Source of the DNA: Glandiceps talaboti | Taxonomy: Eukaryota > Hemichordata > Enteropneusta > Spengelidae | Direction of reading: 5' to 3' | DNA: 64,000 nt | Assembly (NCBI RefSeq): GCF_964340395.1 | Contig: NC_135554.1 | Coordinates: forward strand, 2,192,501 to 2,256,500 | Shown here: positions 28,601-36,118 of the stretch, piece after piece | Numbering within the stretch: position 1 is the first letter of the stretch | Layout of the letters: each line of letters opens with the position of its first letter | Notes under the pieces: generated by a model | What the model was told of the DNA's origin: nothing | Seen by the model: only the letters and a program-made list of their open reading frames with translations | Database searches by the model: none | Made by a program: the position numbers and the translations under genes

Positions 28601-31600
28601 AATACGTAATAACAAGTTATTACAATATGTAGTAACACTTAAACCTGCACTAGCTGGTATTATTTTTACAATCATGCAACCAGCATCCATATATATTTTG
28701 CATGGGTAAATTATTTAATAACAAAAAATCAGCTTACAACTGATTTCTCCTATATGATGGGGATATGGGCGAAAATGCATGCACTCTGGTTTCGGCTTAT
28801 TAATTCACTTTTGTGGACTTGACACGACCTCAGATGACATGGTCCGAGACACGACCTCAGATGACACGGTCTGAGACACGATCTCAGATGACATGGTCCG
28901 AGACACGACCTCAGATGACACGGTCTGAGACATGACCTCAGATGACACGGTCTGAGACATGACCTCAGATGACATGGTCTGAGACACGACCTCAGATGAC
29001 ATGGTCCGACACAAGAAGGACCTGCCTTGTGTGAATAAAAAGGAGGCTTGGGACAAAAAGCATTTACTGTGAGGCATGTTGGCCAACGACAAAAAAGTTG
29101 TGGAAGAATTCAATGAATCAGGAAGAAATGTAAAGTGAACCTTCATTTTGGATTACTATAAGTTATGAGAAAAATGTATGGAGATCTTTCCTCAAAGAAT
29201 GACTTTCATGGGAGTACTGGGGCCTTGACGTCTGTTTACCATTGATTGATCTACTTTCATGGAAGTACTGGGGCCTTGACGTCTGTTTACCATTCATTGA
29301 TTGACTTTGATGAGAGTACTGGGGCCTTGACGTCTGTTTACCATTGATTGATTGACTTTGATGGGAGTACTGGGGCCTTGACGTCTGTTTACCATTGATT
29401 GATCAACTTTCATGGAAGTACTGGGGCCTTGACGTCTGTTTACCATTCATTGATTGACTTTGATGAGAGTACTGGGGCCTTGACGTCTGTTTACCATTCA
29501 TTGATCGAGTTTGATGGGAGTACTGGGGCCTTGACGTCTGTTTACCATTGATTGATTGACTTTGATGGGAGTACTGGGGCCTTGACGTCTGTTTACCATT
29601 GATTGATCGACTTTCATGGAAGTACTGGGGCCTTGACGTCTGTTTACCATTCATTGATTGACTTTGATGAGAGTACTGGGGCCTTGACGTCTGTTTACCA
29701 TTCATTGATCGAGTTTGATGGGAGTACTGGGGCCTTGACGTCTGTTTACCATTGATTGATTGACTTTGATGGGAGTACTGGGGCCTTGACGTCTGTTTAC
29801 CATTCATTGATCGAGTTTGATGGGAGTACTGGGGCCTTGACGTCTGTTTACCATTGATTGATCGACTTTCATGGGAGTACTGGGGCCTTGACATCTGTTT
29901 ACCATTGATTGATTGACTTTGATGGGAGTACTGGGGCCTTGACGTCTGTTTACCATTGATTGATTGACTTTGATGGGAGTACTGGGGCCTTGACGTCTGT
30001 TTACCATTGATTGATCGACTTTCATGGGAGTACTGGGGCCTTGATGTCTGTTTACCATTCATTGATTGACTTTGATGGGAGTACTGGGGCCTTGACGTCT
30101 GTTTACCATTGATTGATTGACTTTGATGGGAGTACTGGGGCCTTGACGTCTGTTTACCATTGATTGATTGACTTTGATGGGAGTACTGGGGCCTTGACGT
30201 CTGTTTACCATTGATTGATTGACTTTGATGGGAGTACTGGGGCCTTGACGTCTGTTTACCATTCATTGATTGACTTTGATGGGAGTACTGGGGCCTTGAC
30301 GTCTGTTTACCATTGATTGATTGACTTTGATGGGAGTACTGGGGCCTTGACATCTGTTTACCATTGATTGATTGACTTTGATGGGAGTACTGGGGCCTTG
30401 ACGTCTGTTTACCATTGATTGATTGACTTTGATGGGAGTACTGGGGCCTTGACATCTGTTTACCATTGATTGATTGACTTTGATGGGAGTACTGGGGCCT
30501 TGACGTCTGTCTACCATTGATTGATCGACTTTCATGGGAGTACTGGGGCCTTGACGTCTGTCTACCATTGATTGATCGACTTTCATGGGAGTACTGGGGC
30601 CTTGACGTCTGTTTACCATTGATTGATTGACTTTCATGGGAGTACTGGGGCCTTGACGTCTGTTTACCATTCATTGATTGACTTTGATGGGAGTACTGGG
30701 GCCTTGACGTCTGTTTACCATTGATTGATTGACTTTGATGGGAGTACTGGGGCCTTGACGTCTGTTTACCATTCATTGATTGACTTTGATGGGAGTACTG
30801 GGGCCTTGACGTCTGTTTACCATTGATTGATTGACTTTGATGGGAGTACTGGGGCCTTGACGTCTGTTTACCATTGATTGATTGACTTTGATGGGAGTAC
30901 TGGGGCCTTGACGTCTGTTTACCATTGATTGATTGACTTTCATGGGAGTACTGGGGCCTTGACGTCTGTTTACCATTCATTGATTGACTTTGATGGGAGT
31001 ACTGGGGCCTTGACGTCTGTTTACCATTGATTGATTGACTTTGATGGGAGTACTGGGGCCTTGACGTCTGTTTACCATTGATTGATTGACTTTGATGGGA
31101 GTACTGGGGCCTTGACATCTGTTTACCATTGATTGATTGACTTTGATGGGAGTACTGGGGCCTTGACGTCAGTTTACCATTGATTGATTGACTTTGATGG
31201 GAGTACTGGGGCCTTGACGTCTGTTTACCATTCATTGATTGACTTTGATGGGAGTACTGGGGCCTTGACGTCTGTTTACCATTCATTGATTGACTTTGAT
31301 GGGAGTACTGGGGCCTTGACGTCTGTTTACCATTGATTGATTGACTTTGATGGGAGTACTGGGGCCTTGACGTCAGTTTACCATTCATTGATTGACTTTG
31401 ATGAGAGTACTGGGGCCTTGACGTCTGTTTACCATTCATTGATTGACTTTCATGGGAGTACTGGGGCCTTGACGTCAGTTTACCATTGATTGATTGACTT
31501 TGATGGGAGTACTGGGGCCTTGACGTCAGTTTACCATTGATTGATTGACTTTTATGGGAGTACTGGGGCCTTGACGTCTGTTTACCATTCATTGATTGAC

Positions 31601-32807
31601 TTTGATGGGAGTACTGGGGCCTTGACGTCTGTTTACCATTGATTGATTGACTTTGATGGGAGTACTGGGGCCTTGACGTCAGTTTACCATTGATTGATTG
31701 ACTTTTATGGGAGTACTGGGGCCTTGACGTCTGTTTACCATTCATTGATTGACTTTGATGGGAGTACTGGGGCCTTGACGTCTGTTTACCATTGATTGAT
31801 TGACTTTGATGGGAGTACTGGGGCCTTGACGTCTGTTTACCATTGATTGATTGACTTTGATGGGAGTACTGGGGCCTTGACGTCTGTTTACCATTGATTG
31901 ATTGACTTTGATGGGAGTACTGGGGCCTTGACGTCTGTTTACCATTGATTGATTGTGATTATCAGTCAGTATATGGTTGGGTAGTAGTTTTGTCAACCAA
32001 AATACTAATCTATCTCTGCCTGCCACCGTCGTTAGTTGTTTCTGCTTCACTGGTTCACCTCTCCTTTGCAGACTTGGACGTGACATTTAGTTTACTAATG
32101 CTACTTGGAGTTGGACCTGATGCCATGGCATTTGTTCCTTCTGTTGAACTTCATAACATATTTACAGAACAAAGCTTTCCACTGAGCCCCTGGTGACCTT
32201 GAATAGGTTTGCCACAAGTGGAATGGAGTCTGAGGAACATATCAAAAAATTGTGGCCCCACAAATGCTGAGCAGCAGTTTACACAACCTTTTGTTGATAT
32301 GTGTTCTTATGAAGTAAAGTTGTTGCACATGCACAGTTCACTGTCAGCTTTACTGATTAGCATACCCTAGTAATGATGTCATAAATAAGATCATGAATTG
32401 TGGCCTTCACTTCACTTCAAAGGAAATGATATATTTGATCATGAATTGTGGCCTTCACTTCACTTCAAAGGAAATGATATATTTAAAACCTAAATAAACC
32501 TAGTAAACATTATCCATCCATCACTTGAAAAAAGAACACATACATAAATGAATGGCTAACAGAAAAGTAATTTCTTACCATTTTTTCAATGTAAACAAAT
32601 GTTGAAGGTGTACACTAGGGTCATTTGGTGTACCAAAAACATTTTTGCTGGGGTCATTTGGTGTACCAAAAACATTTTTGCACTTAAGCAAATTATGAAA
32701 AGTTGTTCAATATATTATAGCCATGAATCAACTAAAACATGAAAAATTTGTGATCTCATGATTTGTCTAAAAATGGCTGATAGATTTGTACACACTTCCA
32801 TATGTAC

Positions 32808-32840
<33 letters not shown>

Positions 32841-33046
32841 CCTGCTTGGACATTTCTCAAAAGACTTTAGCCTTACGTATTTAGTACCTGATCTTAAGTT
32901 TTCACTGAAACAAACATTTCATGGAAGTAATGAATGTTTCTTTCTGTTTTTGACAGGAAATTCAAACAAAAACTGTGGAAGATGTCAAGAAAGATGATGC
33001 AAAGAAAGACGAAGCAGCTGCTGTTCCTATGGAAACTGCACAGTAA
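1509..33046 (+). CDS. NASP: NASP (histone H3-H4 chaperone), C-terminal nine exons; 5' part outside window
   Basis: NASP binds histone H3 (and H3-H4) through a TPR domain of the SHNi-TPR family and keeps a soluble histone reserve in the nucleus. Exons seen: 1509-1673, 1881-1938, 2575-2662, 3621-3706, 9316-9393, 13532-13558, 16670-16732, 24173-24334, 32957-33046. All have AG/GT borders and matching phases, and together encode about 271 residues ending in TAA. Diagnostic stretches are YLKLGEVGLETENY, LLAESHYQIGLANSF, KVIEDRLALI, ELRDLIPDIMAKIEDAEE, DISHLVRRK and RKPEEESPKED, in the same order as in vertebrate NASP. The N-terminal TPR and acidic insert are missing because they lie upstream of the window. 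The family assignment rests on recognised sequence; exon borders are inferred from splice consensus and reading frame. Confidence 0.95.
1881..1938 (+). CDS. NASP: NASP exon b (TPR helix)
   Basis: The acceptor is TTCCTGCAG and the donor CTG|GTAAGT. The first T completes the AG left by the previous exon, giving Ser in LLAESHYQIGLANSFN. The exon encodes the first helix of the next TPR, ends in phase 0, and is 58 nt long. Confidence 0.92.
2075..2345 (+). repeat. Degenerate 50-60-bp tandem repeat with (GT)n
   Basis: Diverged copies of CCTGGGGGAATCTGTTCAGC followed by TTGATATTTGGTGT are interrupted by a GT run at about 2261-2287. NASP intron. Confidence 0.8.
2575..2662 (+). CDS. NASP: NASP exon c (TPR capping helix)
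   Basis: The acceptor is TACCTTCAG and the donor AAAG|GTTTGT; length 88 nt, ending in phase 1. It encodes HLQSAQKVIEDRLALITKRI followed by a Glu/Lys-rich turn, matching the second helix of the last TPR and the start of the capping helix. Confidence 0.9.
2965..3552 (+). repeat. 44-bp tandem array, about 13 copies
   Basis: The unit contains GAACTGTGCTGTGTGTACCT and TTACCATCCCCTATTACATG. Copies are nearly identical. It lies 70 bases before NASP exon d. Confidence 0.95.
3621..3706 (+). CDS. NASP: NASP exon d (helix before the IEDA segment)
   Basis: The acceptor is TTCCCCACCAG and the donor GCAAAG|GTACGT. It encodes an acidic linker and the helix QELRDLIPDIMAK, which continues into IEDAEEMKK of the next exon as in other NASP proteins. 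The 3' end of this exon together with its donor is copied three more times downstream in a 61-bp tandem repeat (3694-3930). Confidence 0.92.
3694..3930 (+). repeat. 61-bp tandem repeat copying a NASP exon end and donor
   Basis: Four copies start at 3694, 3755, 3816 and 3877. The first contains the real 3' end of NASP exon d (CATCATGGCAAAG|GTACGT); the others repeat the same exon end and a GTAC donor-like site inside the intron. Confidence 0.95.
4680..8130 (+). repeat. 38-bp satellite-like array, about 90 copies
   Basis: The unit is CACAGTAGGGTGATATCTAT plus GATGACTTCCATCACATT, repeating every 38 bases over 3.4 kb. Variants (CTTTC/CTTCC, GATATC/GAGATC, shortened AACACCTACAG) recur in blocks, for example TAGAGTGATA at 6581 and 6921. 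It fills most of the NASP intron between exons d and e. Confidence 0.97.
8151..8191 (-). repeat. Single inverted copy of the 38-bp unit at the array end
   Basis: ACCCTACTGTGAATATGATG and the following GACGTCATCACAGATATCA are the reverse complement of the array unit, 20 bases past the last direct copy. Confidence 0.85.
8192..9315 (+). other. NASP intron, no recognised feature
   Basis: Single-copy-looking sequence. An 87-codon minus frame (8948-8685) has no recognisable homology and no splice or start context that supports it. Confidence 0.4.
9316..9393 (+). CDS. NASP: NASP exon e
   Basis: The acceptor is TTATTTTAG and the donor TTT|GTAAGT; 78 nt, phase 0 at both ends. It encodes IEDAEEMKKSDELAAKTSIE and an Ala-rich end. 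It lies in conserved order after exon d, across a 5.6-kb intron mostly filled by a 38-bp satellite-like array. Confidence 0.92.
9533..10034 (+). repeat. 26-bp tandem array, about 19 copies
   Basis: The unit is TTCTGTCAAAACAGACTTGT plus CGGTGG. Each unit contains TCTGT-CAAA-ACAGA, a 5-bp stem-loop. All three forward frames are open in parts because the unit lacks stops; this is not evidence of coding. Confidence 0.95.
10265..10745 (+). repeat. Interspersed repeat with internal about 125-bp duplications
   Basis: CCAAACCTGGCACAAAGGTA occurs twice (near 10380 and 10525) with similar flanks (GTGACTRAATCAA, TATGGCCGAAT). The same family appears in diverged form at 20460-21120 (CCAAACCTGGTACAAATGTC). 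Confidence 0.7.
10751..11130 (-). repeat. Family C repeat, reversed, terminal hairpin at left
   Basis: TTTTTACCTTCCATAAAGGA leads to GGTTATATATTAGGGATGAA, the reverse complement of the terminal segment at 20229-20275. The right limit is uncertain; text near 10830-11050 (AATTTGGCGCACATG) reads like the body of an interspersed repeat. Confidence 0.6.
11583..12125 (+). mobile_element. DNA element with about 90-bp imperfect terminal inverted repeats
   Basis: The left end CTTAGTTTCCGTACGGCGAC ... CAGCCATACGTTACAGTGGT is the reverse complement, with differences, of the right end ACCACTGTAACGTATGGCTG ... GTCGCCGTCCGGAAACTAAG. No transposase frame is present, so it is a non-autonomous copy. A second copy, inverted and interrupted, spans 60361-63060. 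Confidence 0.8.
12126..12640 (+). repeat. Interspersed repeat shared with 59845-60360 (inverted)
   Basis: The stretch from CCCAGGGTTAAAGCTGTAAG to GCTATTCTGACCGATAGGTC is found in reverse complement at 59845-60360, in the same position relative to the inverted-repeat element. The two probably belong to one larger unit. Confidence 0.75.
13532..13558 (+). CDS. NASP: NASP exon f (27-nt microexon)
   Basis: The exon lies between TTTATTGCAG and GTAAGTAG and encodes only GVSSSSGDA, in phase 0. The Ser/Gly-rich segment matches the low-complexity linker that precedes the NLS in NASP. Its very small size makes it easy to miss and a candidate for alternative skipping, which would keep the frame. Confidence 0.8.
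13595..13735 (+). repeat. Short degenerate repeat of ACTTGTAATGCAA type
   Basis: Several copies of TTGTAATGCAATGCATAACA with variation. The core TTGTAATG is shared with the 14-bp array at 15625, so this may be a related seed. Confidence 0.7.
13746..15217 (+). mobile_element. DNA transposon with about 40-bp terminal inverted repeats
   Basis: The left end GTGGCACCATAGACCCT...CAACAGGATACGCAACTGC matches the reverse complement of the right end, GTGCCACCACAGACCCT...CAACAGGATACGTAACTGC. A 133-codon frame inside (13818-14219) has no recognised similarity. The target-site duplication is unclear. Confidence 0.75.
14515..14703 (+). repeat. 41-46-bp tandem repeat, four copies
   Basis: The unit contains GCATATGTTCGGCCACTAAC and AGCCTGTGTACGTTTCTGA. 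Alternate copies carry an extra AAAT. It lies inside the inverted-repeat element 13746-15217. Confidence 0.92.
15625..16595 (+). repeat. 14-bp tandem array, about 68 copies
   Basis: The unit is TGACACTTGTAATG with C/T and G/C variants. Several minus-strand frames stay open through it (270-352 codons) because the unit has no stop. The last copies at 16500-16595 change to TGTGAGGTAACACTT. Confidence 0.97.
16670..16732 (+). CDS. NASP: NASP exon g (ISHLVRRK motif)
   Basis: The acceptor is ATATATGGCAG and the donor AAAG|GTATGT; 63 nt, phase 0. It encodes TQKKAESSEPVKDISHLVRR and a final Lys. DISHLVRRK is the strongest family signature in the window. It is the first half of the basic nuclear-localisation block that continues in exon h. 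Confidence 0.95.
16985..17328 (-). repeat. Family A repeat fragment, reversed
   Basis: It shares GAGCAGATTAGGCTGAAATT and CATCAGTGATATGTAAAT with the complete family A copies. It abuts the hairpin end of the next copy at 17329, so one copy appears inserted next to or into another. Confidence 0.65.
17329..18480 (-). repeat. Family A interspersed repeat, reversed, with internal about 115-bp repeats
   Basis: It begins TTTTTAGCACAACTGAACTG, the terminal hairpin of the family in reverse, followed by a GT-rich microsatellite at 17379-17398. From about 17940 it contains four or so diverged copies of CCTAGCAACAAGACCATGCC plus CATAGCAACAGCCA, spaced about 115 bases. The outer end is not sharply defined. 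Confidence 0.75.
18481..19212 (+). other. NASP intron, no recognised feature
   Basis: AT-rich sequence with no supported gene or clear repeat. Confidence 0.4.
19213..20099 (+). mobile_element. hAT-type non-autonomous element (CAGGG ends)
   Basis: The left end CAGGGGTCAAAATAATG pairs with the right end, whose reverse complement is CAGGGTTCGAAATAATG. Subterminal ACTTGCCC/CTTGTCC motifs recur in both ends, as hAT transposase-binding repeats do. Flanks ATGTG and GTGTG may be a 5-bp duplication. No transposase is present. Confidence 0.78.
20100..20275 (+). repeat. Family C repeat, forward, microsatellite and terminal hairpin
   Basis: ACAAACAGACAGACACACAC is followed by GGCTTTTCATCCCTAATATA and TAACCCTCCGTATGAAAGGTAAAA. 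CTTTTCAT pairs with ATGAAAGG to form the terminal hairpin, followed by TAAAA. Confidence 0.7.
20460..21120 (+). repeat. Interspersed repeat, two diverged internal copies
   Basis: Two copies about 300 bases apart share CAACCAAACYTKGTACAAAT, GGCCATATTTG, TTAACAGATAGA and TGACCTTGACC. The second runs from about 20830. Related to 10265-10745. Confidence 0.7.
21255..22613 (+). repeat. 32-bp tandem array, about 42 copies
   Basis: The unit is TTCAAGGTAGATATTATCCA plus CCAACCTAATAA. It is interrupted at its right end by a hAT-type element; the last partial unit resumes at 24095-24120. Confidence 0.97.
22614..24094 (+). mobile_element. hAT-type non-autonomous element in the 32-bp array
   Basis: Both ends begin CAGGGCTCGAAATTA when read inward, flanked by TATAC on each side (22609-22613 and 24095-24099). 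Subterminal GGCTACC/GGTAGCC motifs recur in both ends. No transposase frame; it splits the minisatellite cleanly. Confidence 0.88.
24173..24334 (+). CDS. NASP: NASP exon h (NLS and Asn/Asp/Gly-rich linker)
   Basis: The acceptor is TTCAATTTCAG and the donor AAAG|GTTGGT; 162 nt, phase 0. It begins RKPEEESPKEDGTTDSKKAR, a bipartite-like basic signal directly joined to LVRRK of exon g. It continues with a simple stretch rich in Asn, Gly, Asp and Val (NGDVNTNGVNGDD...) that looks like expanded short repeats. Confidence 0.93.
24450..24650 (-). repeat. Family A fragment, reversed
   Basis: ATGAACACCTATTGTTAGCA and CATATGGGTAAACATTTTTA through ACTGTACAGTTGTGCTA match, in reverse complement, the left end of the complete copy at 37971. 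Confidence 0.7.
24695..24885 (+). repeat. 41-bp tandem array, left part
   Basis: The unit is CCCAGTATGTAATAACACCT plus TAACCAAATATGTAATATTAA. The array is split at TTAA by a 3.3-kb element and resumes at 28187. Confidence 0.95.
24886..28186 (+). mobile_element. 3.3-kb element with TTAA target duplication (piggyBac- or Kolobok-like)
   Basis: TTAA lies at 24882-24885 and again at 28187-28190. The element begins GGTAGCGGGAAAGGCTA and ends TAGCCTTTACTGCTACC, a 17-bp imperfect terminal inverted repeat. Removing it and one TTAA restores an in-register 41-bp array unit. No transposase frame was found; a second element (25817-27277) is nested inside. Confidence 0.85.
25817..27277 (+). mobile_element. 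Harbinger-like element with about 80-bp inverted repeats, nested
   Basis: TTA flanks both sides (25814-25816, 27278-27280). The ends GGGGCGTCATCGAAATCAAA and, from the right, GGGACGACATCGAAATCAAA continue as near-identical inverted repeats through ATCGTAATTACGCGTCGCTA and ACTAGTAACTACTAGTAG. The 3-bp TTA duplication and GGG start fit PIF/Harbinger. No transposase is present. Confidence 0.82.
28187..28630 (+). repeat. 41-bp tandem array, right part
   Basis: The same unit as 24695-24885 continues in phase after the inserted element. Copies become more diverged rightwards (ATACGTAATAACA). Confidence 0.95.
28815..29010 (+). repeat. 27-bp tandem array, about 7 copies
   Basis: The unit is GAGACACGACCTCAGATGAC plus ACGGTCT with G/A and C/T variants. 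It keeps a minus frame open (SQTMSSEVV) because 27 is a multiple of three; no other sign of coding. Confidence 0.93.
29190..31955 (+). repeat. 51-bp tandem array, about 54 copies
   Basis: The unit is TACTGGGGCCTTGACGTCTG, TTTACCATTGATTGATTGAC, TTTGATGGGAG. Near-identical copies over 2.8 kb lie in the last NASP intron. The minus strand is open for 780 codons (SQSINGKQTSRPQYSHQ per unit). Most unit-to-unit changes alter the amino acid, which argues against a translated product. Confidence 0.97.
32390..32485 (+). repeat. 48-bp direct duplication
   Basis: TGATCATGAATTGTGGCCTT through GGAAATGATATATT occurs twice in tandem. Nearby (32610-32680) GGTCATTTGGTGTACCAAAA is also doubled, and a (CA)n run lies at 32811-32838. 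Confidence 0.9.
32957..33046 (+). CDS. NASP: NASP terminal coding exon
   Basis: The acceptor is GTTTTTGACAG. The exon encodes EIQTKTVEDVKKDDAKKDEA and AAVPMETAQ, then TAA at 33044-33046. It is acidic and lysine-rich like the C-terminus of the family. An 8.6-kb intron separates it from exon h. Confidence 0.88.
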   Translation, partial: EIQTKTVEDVKKDDAKKDEAAAVPMETAQ

Positions 33047-33361
33047 TTGACCACCAAGATTTTCCATGACTGTGTAGTACTAAAGTTAAATAGATATCTA
33101 CAGTTCTTTATCTTTACAGTTTATTGTTATATAAGATATTATTTTTGATTCTGTCGGTTCCAATGACTTGCATATTTTGAAATGTTTCATATTACCACTA
33201 GTATTCCAAAATATAAAGTGCTTCACATTCATAGAATCTATCCTAAATTCAGTGCTCTACTAAGTCAAAGCAGACATATCATATCAAAAGACACATTCCA
33301 GACTTAGGATCAAACAAAATGGATCACAATGTCTACTAGACCTCAATTTGATTTATACCTC

Positions 33362-33598
33362 AATTATGGCTGTAGGGGTTATCCCAATAGCAGGGTTCAA
33401 TTCTGGCTGTATGGGGTTATCCCAATAGCAGGGTTCAATTCTGGCTGTAGGGGTTATCCCAATAGCAGGGTTCAATTATGGCTGTAGGGGTTATCCCAAT
33501 AGCAGGGTTCAATTCTGGCTGTAGGGTTATCCCAATAGCAGGGTTCAATTATGGCTGTAGGGGTTATCCCAATAGCAGGGTTCAATTCTGGCTGTATG
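33362..33598 (+). repeat. 37-bp tandem repeat in NASP 3' UTR, six copies
   Basis: The unit is GGCTGTAGGGGTTATCCCAA plus TAGCAGGGTTCAATTCT. It lies between the stop codon and both poly(A) signals, so it should be present in the mRNA. Confidence 0.93.
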
Positions 33599-33678
33599 TT
33601 ATAAAGGGCACACATTGTATAGGTTTAGTGCTATTGGTCCCTAGCATTGCTATTGTTCTCTTCACAGGACAAGTTAAC

Positions 33679-33684
33679 AATAAA
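33679..33684 (+). terminator. Alternative poly(A) signal AATAAA, NASP
   Basis: AATAAA in AACAATAAACC, 630 bases after the stop codon. It would give a shorter 3' UTR that still includes the 37-bp repeat. Confidence 0.35.
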
Positions 33685-34157
33685 CCAGACAGTATTCTAA
33701 AGTCTATTTTCATACTGGTGATGGACTAGTCATCTAATGTTGTGTGTCAGCTTAGTTACAAATATCTGTAAAACAAGTATTTCAAATTTGTTGATGTCTA
33801 TTTCATCATGAATTGTGATATTGAATATCTGCACACACACACACCCCTCCCCTCCCTTTACAATGGAATAGTCTAGACTGGTAGTTTAATATCTCCACAC
33901 ACACCCCTTACACTGGAATAGTCTAGACTGGTAAGTCATGTTGAATATTTCATTGTGTGGAGTTATAGAACACTCAGTACTTGTAGTAATATTAGGGAGG
34001 AATATATCTAGTTTGGTTTTTTCTAATACATTGAGTAGATTTAGTATTGTACCATTCATTTATACCTTTATGTATATTTTGCAAAGTTGCCTTATCATAT
34101 ATTTACTTTAAATTAAACACTTTCTAGATTAATGGATCTATTTATGCTTCTCTTTGA

Positions 34158-34163
34158 AATAAA
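34158..34163 (+). terminator. Poly(A) signal AATAAA, NASP
   Basis: AATAAA lies within TTTGAAATAAAAAAATG and is followed by a T-rich stretch at 34170-34205. It is the more distal of two candidate signals after the stop codon. Confidence 0.5.
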
Positions 34164-34273
34164 AAAATGTTATTTTTCAGCATACTATACTTTATGTAAT
34201 TGTTATAAAAACTGTTTTGAATGTGAAAAGTTTATGGAAATATACTGCCCAAAATAGTATCAATCACTTTATG

Positions 34274-34405
34274 GTACCCTCTTACATTATTGGCCACTTT
34301 GAGAGATGTTTGTAGTAATTTACTACCCATCTTTAAAGGGTACCCTCTTACATTATTGACCACTTTGAGAGATGTTTGTAGTAATTTACTACCCATCTTT
34401 AAAGG
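34274..34405 (+). repeat. 66-bp direct duplication
   Basis: Two near-identical copies of GTACCCTCTTACATTATTGG through CTACCCATCTTTAAAGG, just beyond the inferred NASP transcript end. Confidence 0.93.
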
Positions 34406-34944
34406 TTGAACAATAAAATCAACATTCTGCATAGAAACAACAACACTCCTTTTGTTTGTGATGAGAGAATGTTAAAGAAGGATATGTGAAACCATAGTGT
34501 AGGGTCTATGGTGAAACCAAGGTAGGAAGTCCCAAATACAATACCCTTTTTAGCACAACTGAACTGAAGGTATTTTGGGTTTTGTTGGATATGTGAAACC
34601 AAGGCAGGTAGTCCCAAATACAGTTCCCTGTTTGGTTTGGTTTGTGAAAGTAAATTTCAAAAGATTTGTAGTTTTCTCCTATGTATGATGTCAACATACA
34701 GATAGTCATGTAATGGCCATAATCATATGTTGGTCTCACAGTGATGATACAACATGTATAGGCCCACACTCGTCCTCAATTGGATGGTCGACAACAACTG
34801 GACACGCATGCCCTCACTTAGGCATTAAAACCACCGTGGGTCCTCACATGTTGGTCCAGCAGAGTGAAGTTGGAAAACCTATTTCATTTTGTCCGCTATG
34901 TGGATTGCCAACAGGTGTCACAATGTGGGCACCACACACATATG

Positions 34945-35018
34945 TATGTGGTTGTGTATGTATGTATGTATGTATGTATGTATGTATGTATCTGTGTGTG
35001 TGTGTGTGTGTGTGTGTA
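34945..35018 (+). repeat. (TATG)n and (GT)n microsatellite
   Basis: About nine TATG units followed by a GT run. Confidence 0.95.
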
Positions 35019-35337
35019 TCAAGGACTTCTGAAATGGAATATGATTTGTTTATCTGACAGCTGTTCTCACACCATGGTGTATGAAGTACATATGTATCAA
35101 CAATACATGTATATGTGCCAACTTTCTTTTATTCCTAGGCCTGTGTATTTCATTGACCAGGAGCCATGAAATACCTAACCCAAAACCTAACTGGTGCTAA
35201 CCCTAACCTAGATGCCGCTCTCGGGTAACCCAGATACCACTCTCAGAGGTACCGGGCGGGCGTAACCCTGGTACCTCCAAGATGCTAAGGGGTAATGGCT
35301 CTGTAACTGTTGAAATTGGTTGAGGGTTAATATATTG

Positions 35338-35705
35338 TGGAGTCATGATGGGTGAATGGCTAGCGTGACCGGCTTGGAATCTACAGGTTGCAGGTTCGAG
35401 CCCCGTCGCTACCTGTTGTTTGTTTCTGAGTGGCTAAAGTCCTTGGGCAAGATTTGAACCACGACTGTGCCTCAGTCAACCCAGCTGTATAACTGGGGAC
35501 CTGGTAGGATGTAGGTTGCAATGTGAAGGCTTTAATCCTATGCGCTTAAATGGCTGCAATGGATTGTATGCTCCCCGGGGAGTTGAGGAAGACTAAAGGG
35601 CCGTTGTGCCATTCTGATCTGAGCCAGGGGTAATAATTGTAAAGCGCTTTGAGCACGGAGTGGGAAAGCGCTATATAAGAAACCAACATTATTATTATTA
35701 TTATA
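35338..35705 (+). mobile_element. tRNA-derived SINE
   Basis: The Pol III A box TGGCTAGCGTGACCGG (35357-35372) and B box GGTTCGAGCCC (35393-35403) have tRNA-like spacing, followed by a body of about 230 bases. The 3' tail TAAAGCGCTTTGAGCACGGA ... AAAGCGCTATATAAG ends in (ATT)n. The tail type (AAAGCGCTATATAA) is common in LINE-mobilised SINEs of L2-like partners; the partner is inferred. Confidence 0.85.
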
Positions 35706-35869
35706 TTGAAAACTATCCAAGTACTGCAATGGGTTAGGGTTAACTCTGCAAACCAAACAAAATGGGTCCAGGGTTTGCTGTCTTAGCAAGTTGGTATAAA
35801 GAAAGTCGGCCTCAGTTTCAGTATAGGATAGGGTGTGCTAGCAGGTTAGGGTTAAGTCTGCACCTTAAG

Positions 35870-36118
35870 TGACATCGTCTGACCCATCAGGTTATGAAGG
35901 TCATGACCTTGACCTTAGTTGACCTCTATCTGACCTTCAAGTATTTAGCCCCTGGTATGCTACCTTAATGACCATTGGCGACCTCAAATGACCTTATCTG
36001 GCCATCAGGTTGTGAAGGTCATGACCTTGACTTTAGTTGACCTGTACCTGACCTCCGAGTATTTGGCCCTGGTATACTGCATGGACGACCTTTGACCTGA
36101 TCTCAAGTGACCTTATCT
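35870..36118 (+). repeat. 118-bp tandem duplication with palindromic AGGTCATGACCT sites
   Basis: Two diverged copies each contain AAGGTCATGACCTT (35897-35910 and 36015-36028), a perfect 14-bp palindrome, followed by further TGACCT half-sites. Confidence 0.8.

Larger units (their letters stand above)
33047..34190 (+). other. NASP: NASP 3' UTR (inferred extent)
   Basis: No reading frame of note follows the stop codon. The stretch contains a six-copy 37-bp repeat (33362-33598) and two AATAAA signals, at 33679-33684 and 34158-34163. The end is inferred from the second signal; a shorter mRNA could use the first. Confidence 0.55.

Noticed and set aside
29403-31745. A 780-residue repetitive protein on the minus strand
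   Set aside because: Explained by a stop-free 51-bp unit; variants mostly change residues, several frames are open, and it lies in a NASP intron.
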